Below the pieces are notes generated by a model. That model saw only the letters and a list, made by a program, of their open reading frames with translations, was not told the DNA's origin and searched no databases. Position numbers and translations under genes: made by a program. A stretch of DNA of 64,000 bases from Aspidiotus rigidus (lineage: Eukaryota; Arthropoda; Insecta; Hemiptera; Diaspididae), in contig JAVHKY010000001.1 of assembly GCA_035079385.1 (NCBI GenBank), positions 6,387,501 to 6,451,500 of the forward strand, in the 5' to 3' direction. Below are positions 23,016-34,020 of this stretch, one piece after another. The first letter of the stretch is position 1. Each line of letters begins with the position of its first letter.

Positions 23016-23318
23016 TGGTTAGATTTACCTCGTCAACCGATTGTATCTACCTTGGTGAAAATGAAATCCTTGGTGAGTGTGATTTCAGTCAAATAAAGTC
23101 TAAAATAAGTTAAATACTGGTAATAAATTTTGCCTGAACGTTCGTGAGCGTTGAAAAATTATAGGTAAAAATTTACCTTATTTATCGTATTCTAGAGAAT
23201 AAATTTTAGGCAATATTTTAGGTCGAATTATAGGAGTGTAATTTTGTTCAAAAGGATATGAATTTTACCAATATTTAACCAGGATTGGAAAGTGTCCTAA
23301 AGACCCGTCTGTTCTACT
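23016..23318 (-). repeat. Right terminal inverted repeat of the Polinton-like element
   Basis: Reverse complement of 6,117-6,418. It ends with CTGTTCTACT followed by GATGCA at 23,319-23,324, which pairs with GATGTA at 6,111-6,116 as the probable 6-bp target duplication. The inner edge lies 438 bp from the polymerase stop, as is common when the polymerase is the end-most gene. Confidence 0.85.
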
Positions 23319-23324
23319 GATGCA

Positions 23325-23985
23325 TTATAGGTACTCTCTTTTTTCTATATTATCAAAAAACAGTAGGTAACTACAATTTTACCTCTTATACCTTTTTCTT
23401 CTAAAGGAAAAGCTCATGAAGTTTTATTTTTGTCATAAACCTGACATTTTTTGAGTAGTAGAAGACTAATAATTTTGTCACTCATAGAAATGAATCAGTA
23501 TTTCAGAAACATGTCATTTTGATATTAATTACGAATACATATGTACCATCATAAATATTACCCTTGAGACAAAAAAAATTCAATTGCACAGATTCTTCTT
23601 GACGTGTGAGTTTTGATATCGCACACCTAGTCTTGTAAACAAACGAGAAATACTTATTAAGAGTGAAATCATAAAACTCAATTTAAGATTAGATATATTT
23701 TGTTGTCAGAAGAAGAAAGAAGAAAATTGTATAGAAATAGAAATATTCGTAGTTTCATTTAAAATACATTCTACTATATGGCACCAAAAATATTTTGCGT
23801 GGCCATATTTTTCGGTATTAACAGGTTTACTAGGAAATAGAAAAGTGCTACAATTTTAAAACTACGTTCATGAATCTTCAAAAATAATAAACAATAGGAA
23901 ACAAATAAAAATTATAAAAGAAAGTTGACGATTTCGTAATTCTTGTCAAAATATACGAGGGAAATGAGTGTATTTGATATTCAAA
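23325..23985. other. Intergenic DNA between Polinton-like block and ANKRD49
   Basis: AT-rich DNA of about 660 bp, without a supported gene or element. The 3' untranslated region and poly(A) site of the minus-strand ANKRD49 gene should lie in the right part, but no signal can be fixed with confidence. Confidence 0.35.
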
Positions 23986-26222
23986 TTAAATAAAATTAAA
24001 ACATGGTTCGACTACTTCAAAATATTTAGCAGATTTGCTTTTCCGACGAGCTATTTCGTATGCAGTTTCGTTACTATCATTGGTGAGGGTAGCATCGATA
24101 GCTGGGCATAATAACAACGTTTGCAATGTTTCAATTCCTTGGTTATTGGATGCAGCTAAGTGAAGAGGAGTGATTCCTGGAGAATATGATAGAGATATTA
24201 TTCAAATAATCGAATAAATCAAAATGGATTTGGAAAATCGCATTCAACTTTGATACACCGTATATAATACTAGCGGTTGGCGACGCGCCTCCGGCGCGCC
24301 TGACCGCTAGCTGTGTGTTGAGTAGATATCTGTGTTTTATAGGTATCTGTATCTTGTAGGTATGTGTGTTTTGTAGGTATCTTGGAATTCAGATGAATTT
24401 TTAAAAAAGAAACAGTGGAAAGAGTTTTGCAAAATTCACAACTATTCAGTTCAAAAATAAGAAAATAGACACCAAAAACTGCGACTGTACTTATAAAATA
24501 TCAAAGTTCCGAGTCGCACAAAAATAAAATCACCAAATTAAATTTTTTACACACTAATTCACTTGAGAGCTGACTTAACGCATCGCAGCAGAATACAGAC
24601 AAATCCATTGACATTTTGCCAGTCCCTAAGAAAACACACGGACAACAGGTAAAAAAAAGGGTCATTTCCGCTAGCCCATAGGCAGTGCGCACCGTGTCTA
24701 GACATTGGTTCTTGTATGAGATACCGGATGTAAAATCCTTTATGTAGGTGTTTTTAAAACTGTGAATAAAATAACTTACTTAGTATGGAAGTACAGCGAA
24801 TACTGTAGTCACAAAATTTCCTCCTAAAAATCTGGAACCGGGCTCATTCGAAAGGAAATTACAGGGGCTACAATTTTTGTTCTCTTCAATTTTTCATAAA
24901 AATGAGTTATACTCGAGTTATCACAATAATTCAATTTTTGGAAACTGCGCCACTCAACGCGCGTAGGTCTAACGTACAGCGCAAAGCAGTTTCAGTACTC
25001 GATAATGCCCGTTTTTCCTAATTTTGTCGCCCCCTACTCCACCTTGAGGGAGTCAGAACGTCGAAATTTATTTAAAAACCTGACCCAAATAGAACGAAAT
25101 TTTTCAAAAAAAATTCCAAGTCGATAGGTGGAGGCGTTCGAAAGTTATGGACGAACATACGTACAGACAGACAGACAGACAAACATTCTACTTTATATTT
25201 TAGATTGAAAAAAGAAAAAGAAACTAGCAATTTTTCAAACAATTATTCTACGAAAATATAGCGAAACTCTTAACGATTATAAAAATAATCTGAACAGTTT
25301 CTAAGATCATTAACGAGTCTGAATGAATAATGAGAAAAGGAACAACGAACCACGCCAAACATGGAGTCCGATCACAGACCTGTTGCTCAGGCACACACTC
25401 TCACATTCATTCGACCGGGGGGGGGGGGGGGGGGTATAGTTGAACACGATAAAAGTTTTTATCATGGTTTTCATTTGAAATCACTTTATGTACTTCGGCC
25501 ACCAATGTGACAGCATTTCTGAAAATATCAAATGGTTTCAATCATCGAAACATACCTCCATGAGATTTTCTGTTTATGTCCACACCCAAGGATATTAGTC
25601 TTTCAGCACATAATGCACTATTCCAGTGACAAGCAGAATGTAACGGTGTCCATCCGTCAAGAGTTTCAGCGTTTGAATCGGCGCCTTCTTCCAGCAGTAA
25701 CTGTGATCAAGGTTTCACAAAAATAGTGAGAAGATCTCATCAAAACATTACTTAAATCAAAGAAGATAATTCCAGTCTTACGAGAAGATAAATAATACAA
25801 AAATGTCACGTTCACTACATACCTCAAGAACTTCCAAGTGATTGTTGTACGCAGCTCGGTGTAATGGCGTGTATCCATCTTTGTCGACAGCTTTTATTAG
25901 ATTCGCATCGAGTTCGAGCAATTTCTTCATTACTTCCATATCATTATTTTCTGCAGCCCATAGTATTTCATTTTCAACTGATTCTGGAGTTTGAACAAAA
26001 CATGAAGTTTGCGAGAAGAAAATATGCTCGACTCCATAATTGAATTCGGTAAATAGAAGATATAACGAACATACCATGAGGTTCGCCTTCGTCAACACTA
26101 TCCTCATCATCTTCGGCAAACCCACTGACAAATTCACTACGAAATTCACCTCGAATATCTCTCGTAGATTCATCAATGTCATCGATATCATCCATGTCGT
26201 CTGTGGTAATGATGTCGTCCAT
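23986..26222 (-). CDS. ANKRD49: ANKRD49-like ankyrin-repeat protein
   Basis: Four exons: 26,222-26,075, 25,983-25,823, 25,700-25,556 and 24,176-23,986. They sum to 645 nt (214 residues) and all phases join. After a very acidic N-terminus come ankyrin repeats with the motifs DGYTPLHRAAYNNHLEVLE, DGWTPLHSACHWNSALCAE and GITPLHLAASNNQGIETLQ, then ETAYEIARRKS. Repeat order and the C-terminal Ala-Arg-Arg-Lys/Thr-Ser stretch match vertebrate ANKRD49 (239 residues), a small nuclear protein reported to act in germ cells and transcription. The start is the first ATG of a Asp-rich frame, as in the family. The last intron (about 1.4 kb) contains a dispersed repeat. It faces the taxilin gene head to head across 646 bp. 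Confidence 0.9.
24262..25205. repeat. Probable interspersed repeat in the ANKRD49 intron
   Basis: The left edge carries a short GC-rich palindromic patch (CTAGCGGTTGGCGACGCGCC, then GGCGCGCCTGACCGCTAG). The right edge carries a (CAGA)n tail, then CAAACATTCTACTTTATATT. Such a 5' palindrome plus GACAGACAGACAAACA tail looks like a dispersed insect repeat. I cannot name the family, and a reverse transcriptase or transposase is not visible. Borders are approximate. Confidence 0.4.
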
Positions 26223-26868
26223 GATGAAGGACGTTCAAAGAAATACAGGGAGTAATTTAAAGGGAAACACTATGCTTGTGGAGGATTATTGGAATTTCAC
26301 CAAGAAACGAGTAATAATGACCCGGAACTCTTCTTATCACCAGAGAAGAGATGGCTAACTTCAATGCAAAAATTAAGGACAAAAAACGCATATATTTGCC
26401 ACGTGAGCGTTGTGATCGCTTTGTTATTATCTTCGATGGTTATTATTGGTTAATAAGTGTGCTGCAGCGGCAATGTTTGCAGCATTCCGAATATATTTTA
26501 GTGTAGTAGTAAATAATATCCGTTCATGTGTAGTAGTAGTGGTGATATACAACGGCGATTGCAGCTGCTTATCAGTTATCACCAACAAAACAAAAGATAT
26601 TATTGTCCGAAAAAGAGAAAATATATCAAACAGTTGGCAACTCCGAATTAGTCTTGTGTCAATCATGCTCGAAAATGCGGGAAAATATCAGATCGTTGGC
26701 AACCTTGAATTTGTAACACCGATACCGAGTTATATTAGGTATTTGTGTTACGAGACTTGTGCTTATTCTCTGCTCATGATCGTATTTGTAGATCATGTGA
26801 TACTGTCCGAAGGAAAACGACGGTACGTAATTTTTGCTTTTCTAAACGCCGCTCTTTAGAATCTTAAA
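26223..26868. promoter_or_regulatory. Divergent promoter region, ANKRD49 / taxilin
   Basis: 646 bp separate two start codons pointing away from each other, so promoters of both genes must lie here or overlap. No TATA box is evident, as expected for broadly expressed genes. A 40-bp stretch ending GATCGTTGGCAAC near 26,690-26,704 is a partial repeat of 26,617-26,645. Frames at 26,446-26,859 lack family support. Confidence 0.4.
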
Positions 26869-29062
26869 ATGACGGATGAAGCGAAAGATTCTGAGAAGAC
26901 TACCCTATCTTGCTCGCCGGATGAATCTTCGTCCGCCGCGGACGTGAAAGATGAATCGGGAGACCGACCACCCGAACCCTCTACAACAGGGAGGCAGAAA
27001 GTTGGAAAAAATCGTAAGACATCTGATTGCAACGTGCAGCATGTTCTAAAAGCTCTAAACAGTTTATCGACACCGGAAGAAAAATTGGCTGCTATGTGTC
27101 AAAAATACGCGGATTTGTTCGACAAAAACCGTAAATTACAAGTAAGCTAAGCGTGGACTTCATTACTGCATCAAAAATCCTCTGCGTACTCGAGGTAAAA
27201 ATTATTTTTGCTAATGTGAAACTCGCACCTATTGAAAATTTACTTCAGAGTAACATGAAACAATTTGAGAAACAAATTACGAACTTGACCAAAGAAAGAG
27301 ATCAGATTCACACCGATCTGTCTAAGTCTGTTTTATCTCGTAGTCGCTTAGAGAATCTGTGTCGGGAACTTCAGAGGCAAAATAAAGAAATAAAGGTACC
27401 ATGCAGACTTGTCATTTCTTTTCATTTTCTGTTCATAGAATAGATGTTATTGGAAACATTTTGTTGTAGGAGGAAAGTTTTCAAAAAATCCGAGAAGAGG
27501 AAGAGAAACGAAAAGAAATATCTACGAAGTTTCAAACTACGTTGAACGAAATCACTGAGTTAATGAAAGAAGACAACGATAAGACTATGAAATTACGCGA
27601 CGACAACATCGATATGACGAGTAAATTAAAATCGATCTACGAACAATATGGAATACGAGAGCAGGTTCGTGATCTGATGATGGAACAATTGTCAACTCAT
27701 TTTTTTTTCTCTTTTAACTAATGAGTCGGTTTCAGCAAATCGAAAAAATGGCGAAGCAGATGGCTCTGGAAGCGCAGTTATGTGAAGCCAGACTAGCAAA
27801 AATGGAAATGGAAACCTCGGCTGAAAAAGAGGTCTTGCTTCGAGAGAAACAACAACTCCTAGTGGTAAAACATTGATTTTTTCCTAGTCCGCTGTTTCCC
27901 CCTCATTTATATTCTGTCCCATATCATTTCTTCGGTTTTTACAGACCCTGACAGAATATCAAGCCAAATTTCAAGAGTATCAAAACATTGAAGTAGCCTT
28001 ACGAAATCAAGTAGCATTATATAATACAAAATATGAAGAGTTTGAGAAATCTTTGACGCGCAGTAATAAAATGTTCACCGGTTTCAAAGAGGAAATGGAG
28101 AATGTAAGCAGTAGCTTTGTCTTTCAGTTCGCTTCACCCAGTCTTGTAGTGCTGTAGTATTATCAACTTGAAATCTCTGTGATTAAAGATGTCTTACAAG
28201 ATCGTGAAATTAGAATCAGAAACGCTCACGTGGAAACAGCGATGGGAGAAAACTCAGAAGGCGTTGGTAGAAATGGCGGCGGAAAAGCAAAAATCTGATC
28301 AAGAGGTCATCTTGGCTGCAAAACAGATGGCTACCCTGCATAAATTATGTCGCACACTTCAAGTGGAGCGAGCTCAGTTATTGGGGAAATTAAAGACGTT
28401 AGGTTCAGAGCACGGTTAGTTATCATTCATGACGAAAAAGGCTACAGCAATAATGAACTATTGATTATTATGTCTTCTCTATTCTCTTCCCTTAGATGCG
28501 GAAAAATTCGAAACTTCCCTTGAGAACGTATTAGTTGATAATCTTGAAGATTCAAAAGTCATCGATTCATCTTCTGAAACTAAAGAACTTGAAGCTGTTG
28601 AGCAGCGAAATACGTGTAAAAAAAAATCAAAACAAACTAAAGCTTCGCAAAAAAGTGATCGTTTAATCGTCGAAAATTCAAGCGAGTCATCCTCCACCGC
28701 TAGGGTTGATAGTCCATCACCGCTACCGGATTTATCGACTTTAAATTTAGAAACGTCTACTTCATCAAAAATTGACGAAGTTTCCAGCACCTCACCTCCA
28801 TCAAGTGCTCTTGCCCCCAGTCAACTGAACGGCGATTTATCTCTCTCCGAAACCAAAGAATCCATTCTTTTGAAGGCTGAATTATCTCAGAAGGATACCG
28901 AGCCTGATGATATGAGTCTCGATAAATCTAAACAAAACTCAAAAACAAATAAAGTACTTGAAACCGAAATTCGTTCCGATGTAGAGTATCAATCATTTTA
29001 TTAACTTGTCCACCTTATTTTCTTTGTTGCAGAACTCGCCAAAAAAAAAGAACAAACATTAA
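26869..29062 (+). CDS. TXLN-like: Taxilin family coiled-coil protein
   Basis: Eight exons: 26,869-27,141, 27,249-27,395, 27,470-27,664, 27,736-27,864, 27,945-28,103, 28,189-28,414, 28,496-28,980 and 29,033-29,062. They total 1,644 nt (547 residues), all in phase. Hallmarks are STPEEKLAAMCQKYADLF, the taxilin signature NLCRELQRQNKEIK, NKMFTGFKEEMENV and LHKLCRTLQVERAQLL, within an almost continuous coiled coil from about residue 60 to 375. The N-terminus and the tail are Ser- and acid-rich, and the last exon adds a basic KKKNK end. Taxilins bind syntaxins and the nascent polypeptide-associated complex and act in vesicle traffic. The last donor (GTAGAG) is weak. If it is not used, the frame stops at 29,002-29,004, giving 545 residues. 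Which paralogue (alpha/beta/gamma) is not decided. Confidence 0.92.
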
Positions 29063-29743
29063 TATCGGAGGATCGTAATTATGGTATTTTCGGCATTATC
29101 TACGATTTTAACTTGCAACACGTGATATAATATCTTCGTTTACACTGAATTTCTTTCTAGTTAATTTCAATAAATTTATTTCACTACTAGTTTCATTTTT
29201 TTCCTCTAAAACTAGCCACGCGGATGTACAGTACCGTATTTGGTTGTAAGCGCGATATAAAATCGATGTAGTAGAGGACTGAAAAGTTTCAATTGCTTGC
29301 ACCTCAACTCCTTGGAAAATGAAATTTAAATACCTATCTAGGTCCGCGCCAAGGTAACATTTTCAGAGCAAAGGTTGTAAACGGGGGGGGGGGGGGAATA
29401 CATCTTATGATCGGCAACAAATTGTTAGAAAGTCAACTTGAACAATATTGAACCATTTGATCGCTATAACGACAAGCAAGGAAGGATTTTGATTCAATTC
29501 GGACTAAAAATCCATTGTACTCCAAATTATTCTACTGTAGAAAATCAATAGGTTTACTGAATTCAAAATACATGTTTTCTCACATTGATTCCAAATATTC
29601 GAACTCGTATCAATAAGAGAAATCAGTGAAATAATATGAACATAACAAATCTTGAACAACAACCTGTAACTTATTACACATGTCTGAGAAAATAGAAGAG
29701 AAATGCATTTTATAATCTCGTACTTCATTCTCTCCACTTATTT
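29063..29743. other. Convergent intergenic spacer with poly-G run
   Basis: Lies between the 3' ends of taxilin and MRPL47. A run of about 14 G residues sits near 29,382-29,396. No gene was found. Confidence 0.4.
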
Positions 29744-31932
29744 TTATGGTGCCCAATGTCCACTGCTTTTGTTCATCTCTACGTACTCGTCGTAGTCGAA
29801 TTCCGGGTACAGTTCTTTCAGATACTCGACGTCTATATTTTTGAAGCGTTTCACCAAACCTTGGGCGTATTTGACTCGTCGCCTAAAAAATTAAAACTAC
29901 GTAAGTCTCGGAAACGGAAACCTAATAATTTATTGTCAGTACGACAGAACATACCTTTTTTCAGCTATTACTCGTCTAGTTTTTTTCTCTCGGAATGCCT
30001 TGATAAAATCTTTACATTCTTCATAGTCATAACCCGGAAAATAGTTTTCTTTAAACCACGTATTCATGTATTGCGGGATGTTAAATTGTTCTTTTCTTCT
30101 CACTACTCTATAACCTAGACAACGACAATACGTTTATGAACCATGACATCACCAAAAATTGACGTTGAATACGTCAATGGAACAATTTACGTTTACTTTT
30201 AATTCGGTACACTGTTGACGCAGGAAATTGAGGAAAAATATATGAGGCGGGAGAATGATGCATAAAATATGAGAAGAAAAAATGAACATTCTTCAGATTC
30301 TAGTTTTGAAACCAATGACGACTTGGGAAATTTTGTTATGAGACAAATTTCAGGTACGATACGCAACAAAAAACCAAACTCTTATGAGGTGGTGAAATCC
30401 GCTTTAAGAAGAACTGCCTTGACTTTTGGTCGATTAATTGAGATGTGACTAATTTACTCAAGACAATGTAGCTGTAAATTCAACTTTTAATTAAACTGTG
30501 TCGTCTCATAATTATACCTCAATATAATCCCGCTCACCCGAGAGATCGAAAGGTAAGATTGTCTTTTTAAAAATACTAATTTTTTTTTGAGACCTACTGA
30601 ACTTTCGTATGAGATTTTCATTTATCAACGACACATCGCGTTGTTTTCATAAGCAACAAACTTAGTGCACAAACTGTTGATATTATTAGATTGTCACACA
30701 TCAATAATGCTGGTGCAGAAAAAAAAAAAAAAAAATGAAAACCAGAATATCTAGATTATCACTTGTGAACAGTTCTCAAGACTTAGCATACGGTAATGAT
30801 TCGTAGCTACGAGAAAAAGGAATTTGTTTTTGAGTAACTTGAAATTAGGGAGATTTTTCAAGTTAACAATATGGCCATTAGTCGCATTTGTATCACTAAC
30901 CAGCAGCTATCCACATTAGATGAGTCGGCTGTTCTCCATCTTGACCTGTTTCCAGTTCATAATAAGCTTTATTTCGTTCACGGACCACGTTTTCTAAATT
31001 CTTCATACTTTCTTCAACCTACAATAACCTTAATCAATAAATCTCCACATTTTTCTAAACGATTTACAATAGATCTTGCAACAAACGTTTGAAAATAAAA
31101 AGTTTATGCGAGAAAAAGAGAAGATAATGCGTCGGCCTAGAGTCAAAAGGTCGCAACCCCCAAAATTAGTGGTTTTGAGTTGATGATGGTTTCTAGTTCT
31201 CGTGATGATAATTCATCGTTCTAGAATGACAAAATGATGTATAATTCATTAATTATGCGAAAAATAACAAATTATTTTCCATTTATTGTAACATTCAGTA
31301 CCATGGAAAGTTGTTTTTTGACTCTCCTGTAAAATTACCATTTTCTTAGATATGACATTTTGACTCTAGGCCGACGAATGATGTTCGACGAGGTTATATT
31401 CTATGAGCGAAACAGCAGATAGGCTCGTCTAGTAATAACTCAGTTTACAACTAGAGAATTACTTTATCGATTCTTTCTGGACTTGGAAAAAGTATGTAAT
31501 TCTCTTTATAATATTGTTCCATGGTCAGCAACATATTCCTCTCTTTTAACAATACGAACCTAAAATGACAATATCATTGCATCACTACTGTGTTCAGGTA
31601 ACTTTCATCGAGACAATTATACCTAGAGGAATAATTTACCACAACTGATGTAAGTCAGAATTGCTCTTGATTCGTAATTCTTCCTCTTTCCACGATCTAC
31701 CACTCCGGATTTCTGTTTTTCCCCAATTGTTTTTATTTTCGAAAAATTCCATCAAGTCTGGTCTGATTGCAGTGGTGTGAATAGCCTTTACCGGATATTG
31801 CCTTAAGATGGAGATTTTTTTGAGCAATAAATCACATGGTAAATAGAAAAACCAGAACAAAATATGAATGTTATTTACCGCTGGCTGACGGAGAATGGGA
31901 ATCTGGTCAAAATTTGGTGTACCGGTTTCCAT
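29744..31932 (-). CDS. MRPL47: Mitochondrial large-subunit ribosomal protein uL29m (MRPL47)
   Basis: Exons: 31,932-31,640, 31,559-31,463, 31,018-30,901, 30,114-29,955 and 29,882-29,744, total 807 nt (268 residues against about 250 in human). The core reads [20 protein letters not shown], then SDLHQLW joining [15 protein letters not shown] and SPERIDK, the MRPL47/uL29m block that docks at the polypeptide exit side of the mitoribosome. The C-terminal half is Arg/Lys-rich and ends [13 protein letters not shown]. An HTTAIRP segment before the core is the likely transit-peptide border. The start at 31,932 is the longest frame. The true first exon may lie further right, since sequence before [11 protein letters not shown] is hydrophobic and atypical. 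It is head to head with MRPS2. The second intron holds a small MITE. Confidence 0.9.
31130..31376. mobile_element. MITE in MRPL47 intron
   Basis: About 247 bp with terminal inverted repeats CGTCGGCCTAGAGTCAAAA at the left and TTTTGACTCTAGGCCGACG at the right. The flanks are AATG on both sides, a probable 4-bp target duplication. No coding capacity. Confidence 0.75.
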
Positions 31933-32481
31933 AACTGGATAGATATACGCAACGACATATCGAAAAAAGAATTAATAAGGATGGTATTAGCGATTTACAG
32001 CCTTCCACATCATCTCATTATATTTGCCCAAATTTCATTAAATATCATCAAACATCTTGAATCATTCGTAGTTATTAGATTTCCATCGTCCGTCAATGTA
32101 TGTCGATCTTTGAAAAGGACGAGCAACGATATCGGAAAACAAAAAAAAAACAAAAATTTTATCATGATGATAAGGACGTAGTTTCTACTTATATTTGCGT
32201 AGCGCTAGCGTCGAAAAGCTTATCACTAGAAACCCGCAAAACTACATAATAACATTATGCCGAACCCTTGGTCCCTTGATTATGTACAAGAAACTTCAAC
32301 CAAATTAATACATAATACACGCGATAGGCTGAACAAGCAAATATACGGCGATTTTTATGAAAATCCGGGAAGATTATTTTCAGATTGTTATTTGATTGAA
32401 AATGAAAGTTGATTGAAAACAACAGATTAAAACATTCAAAACATTGAGGATTAACTTCTTGGTGCTTGCACTCAATTCTCG
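31933..32481. promoter_or_regulatory. Divergent promoter region, MRPL47 / MRPS2
   Basis: About 550 bp between the two proposed starts. Part of it may turn out to be the 5' exon of MRPL47. An ATG-led short frame on the minus strand near 32,250 is followed by a weak GTGATA donor. No core element is clear. The arrangement links two mitoribosomal proteins, one of each subunit. Confidence 0.4.
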
Positions 32482-33583
32482 ATGTCAGTAATTGCGTCCT
32501 GTACCATGAATTGTGCTCTAATTTCACGGTTTAGTCGTGAGTATTATTGAGAACATTTAGACAGTTTCTTGATCGTACGCCATCATTCACTACCCATTCT
32601 CCTTTTCACATCTGCGTCATTCTCGTGTCAATCGTAAGGTATGATTTAATCATTCTTCTCATTCTACTTTTAGGTAAATTCGCGAATTCAAGATTGAAGA
32701 CACTTGAGGATTTGCGTACCAACTACTGTCGTTCATTTTCGGTGCAACTGGAACCAACGCCTCAAGACAATGAAGCTAAAATTACTTTAGAAAGTGAGAT
32801 TTTACAGATGACATCATGAGCTTGGTGTGGGACTGTATATCAGATCCATATTTCTATCCTCTTCAGTAATTTTCAAATCTCTTTATACTTATTTATCTCA
32901 ATTTCTTGGATTTTTTTGGAACAGGTACCTTGAAAGACTACGTACATCCTTTTCGTAAGCCAGATTTCTTCGGAGTACACGATCTCGTGAATATAAAAGA
33001 ACTCTTCGATGCGAGGGTACACTTCGGTCATCGTGAAGATACATTGAACGATAAGATGCGCCAATACATTTTCGGCTCTCGATTGAGCCATTTAATTTTC
33101 GATTTAGAACAGACGGCTGCGCTTTTGCGTCAGGCTTTGAATTTCACAGCACACATCGCATACCGAAACGGTATCATTCTGTTTGTTAGCCGTTCTTATC
33201 AACACTGTCCGATCGTTGAACAAACCGCGATAGACTGCGGAGAATACGCGCACACCAAATTATGGAAGAACGGTACGTTTACGAATAGCGAAATACTGTT
33301 CAAGAGTACGATAAGACTTCCAACCCTTATAATATTCACTAGTACGCTCAATGATGTACTGGAAACACACCCTGCCGTTAATGAAGCGGCTAAAATGAAT
33401 ATACCCACTACTGGAATCGTGGACACGAACAGCGATCCTACCATTATCACGTATCCCGTGCCAGGAAACGACGACAGCCTTTGTGCAATAGAATTATATT
33501 GTCGGTTATATAAAACAGCTATTTTGAAAGGTAAAGAAATGAGGCAAAAAGAGATAGACATGATGAAGAGGATAGAAGCTTGA
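32482..33583 (+). CDS. MRPS2: Mitochondrial small-subunit ribosomal protein uS2m (MRPS2)
   Basis: Three exons: 32,482-32,536, 32,674-32,793 and 32,925-33,583, giving 277 residues (human 296). An alternative in-frame ATG is at 32,506. Both give a basic, Ser/Arg-rich, acid-poor N-terminus suited to mitochondrial import. The conserved S2 fold is clear: LFDARVHFGHREDTLNDKM, FGSRLSHLIFDLEQTAALL, GIILFVSRSYQHCPIVEQTA, and the late IPTTGIVDTNSDPTIITYPV. uS2m sits at the head/body junction of the mitochondrial 28S subunit. The last exon holds most of the protein. The first donor (GTGAGT) and the phases fix the short first exon. Confidence 0.93.
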
Positions 33584-34020
33584 TTGTATTTTAAGGAGAT
33601 AAATGTACGCTGATAATGGAATAAACGCCGTTTTTGTTACGTCTATGGAAGAAATATTTGAAGCTTGAGCCTGAAGTCTTGAGGTTATGAATGAAGTATC
33701 TACTGCAATAAAAATAAATCTTCGTCAACAAAAAAATAGATTTATTCCATTTGAAAATGAAACAAAAAAGAACAAAATGAATTTACGTTCGTTCAGCACT
33801 CATATATATATATATATATACACTATTATACAGGAAACGCAGTATAGATCATGTTTTAGATAATTTTAAGAAATCTGAACAACAATATTATCAGTATATT
33901 AGTTCTTCTATAATATCTTTTTGGTTCTGAAAAATATAAAATAATACAGAGCAAAAATGCGCTTATTCGCTAATGGCAGTCGATGCATTGGACGGGTATC
34001 TCAACAAAACCCCGTAATAC
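33584..34020. other. Convergent spacer between MRPS2 and the DHRS7-like gene
   Basis: Contains an AATAAA-type signal (ATAAAAATAAATC near 33,706), probably ending the MRPS2 transcript, and a short (TA)n microsatellite at about 33,801-33,820. No gene. Confidence 0.45.

Larger units (their letters stand above)
6117..23318 (+). mobile_element. Maverick/Polinton-like element, non-autonomous, with cargo
   Basis: The block is 17,202 bp long. It begins AGTAGAACAGACGGG and ends with the reverse complement of that sequence. The inverted repeats span 6,117-6,418 and 23,016-23,318 and differ at about four sites by eye. Flanks are GATGTA on the left and GATGCA on the right, a 6-bp target duplication with one mismatch. 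Length, 5'-AG ends, a 6-bp duplication and a protein-primed family B polymerase are the known hallmarks of Maverick/Polinton elements. I did not find the other usual genes: retroviral-type integrase, adenain-like protease, packaging ATPase, or major and minor capsid proteins. The region 6.4-16.9 kb instead holds an intact spliced gene and repeats. Composition changes near 16,975, where A-rich polymerase sequence starts. Alternatives are a rearrangement between two copies, or misassembly. Confidence 0.75.

Noticed and set aside
25419..25436. G-run near 25,419 as a G-quadruplex control element
   Set aside because: A single homopolymer run inside an intron, like the one near 29,382. More likely slippage or an assembly artefact.
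26446..26859. 137-codon frame between ANKRD49 and taxilin
   Set aside because: Lies in the divergent promoter region, hydrophobic and Val-rich low complexity, with no recognisable fold.
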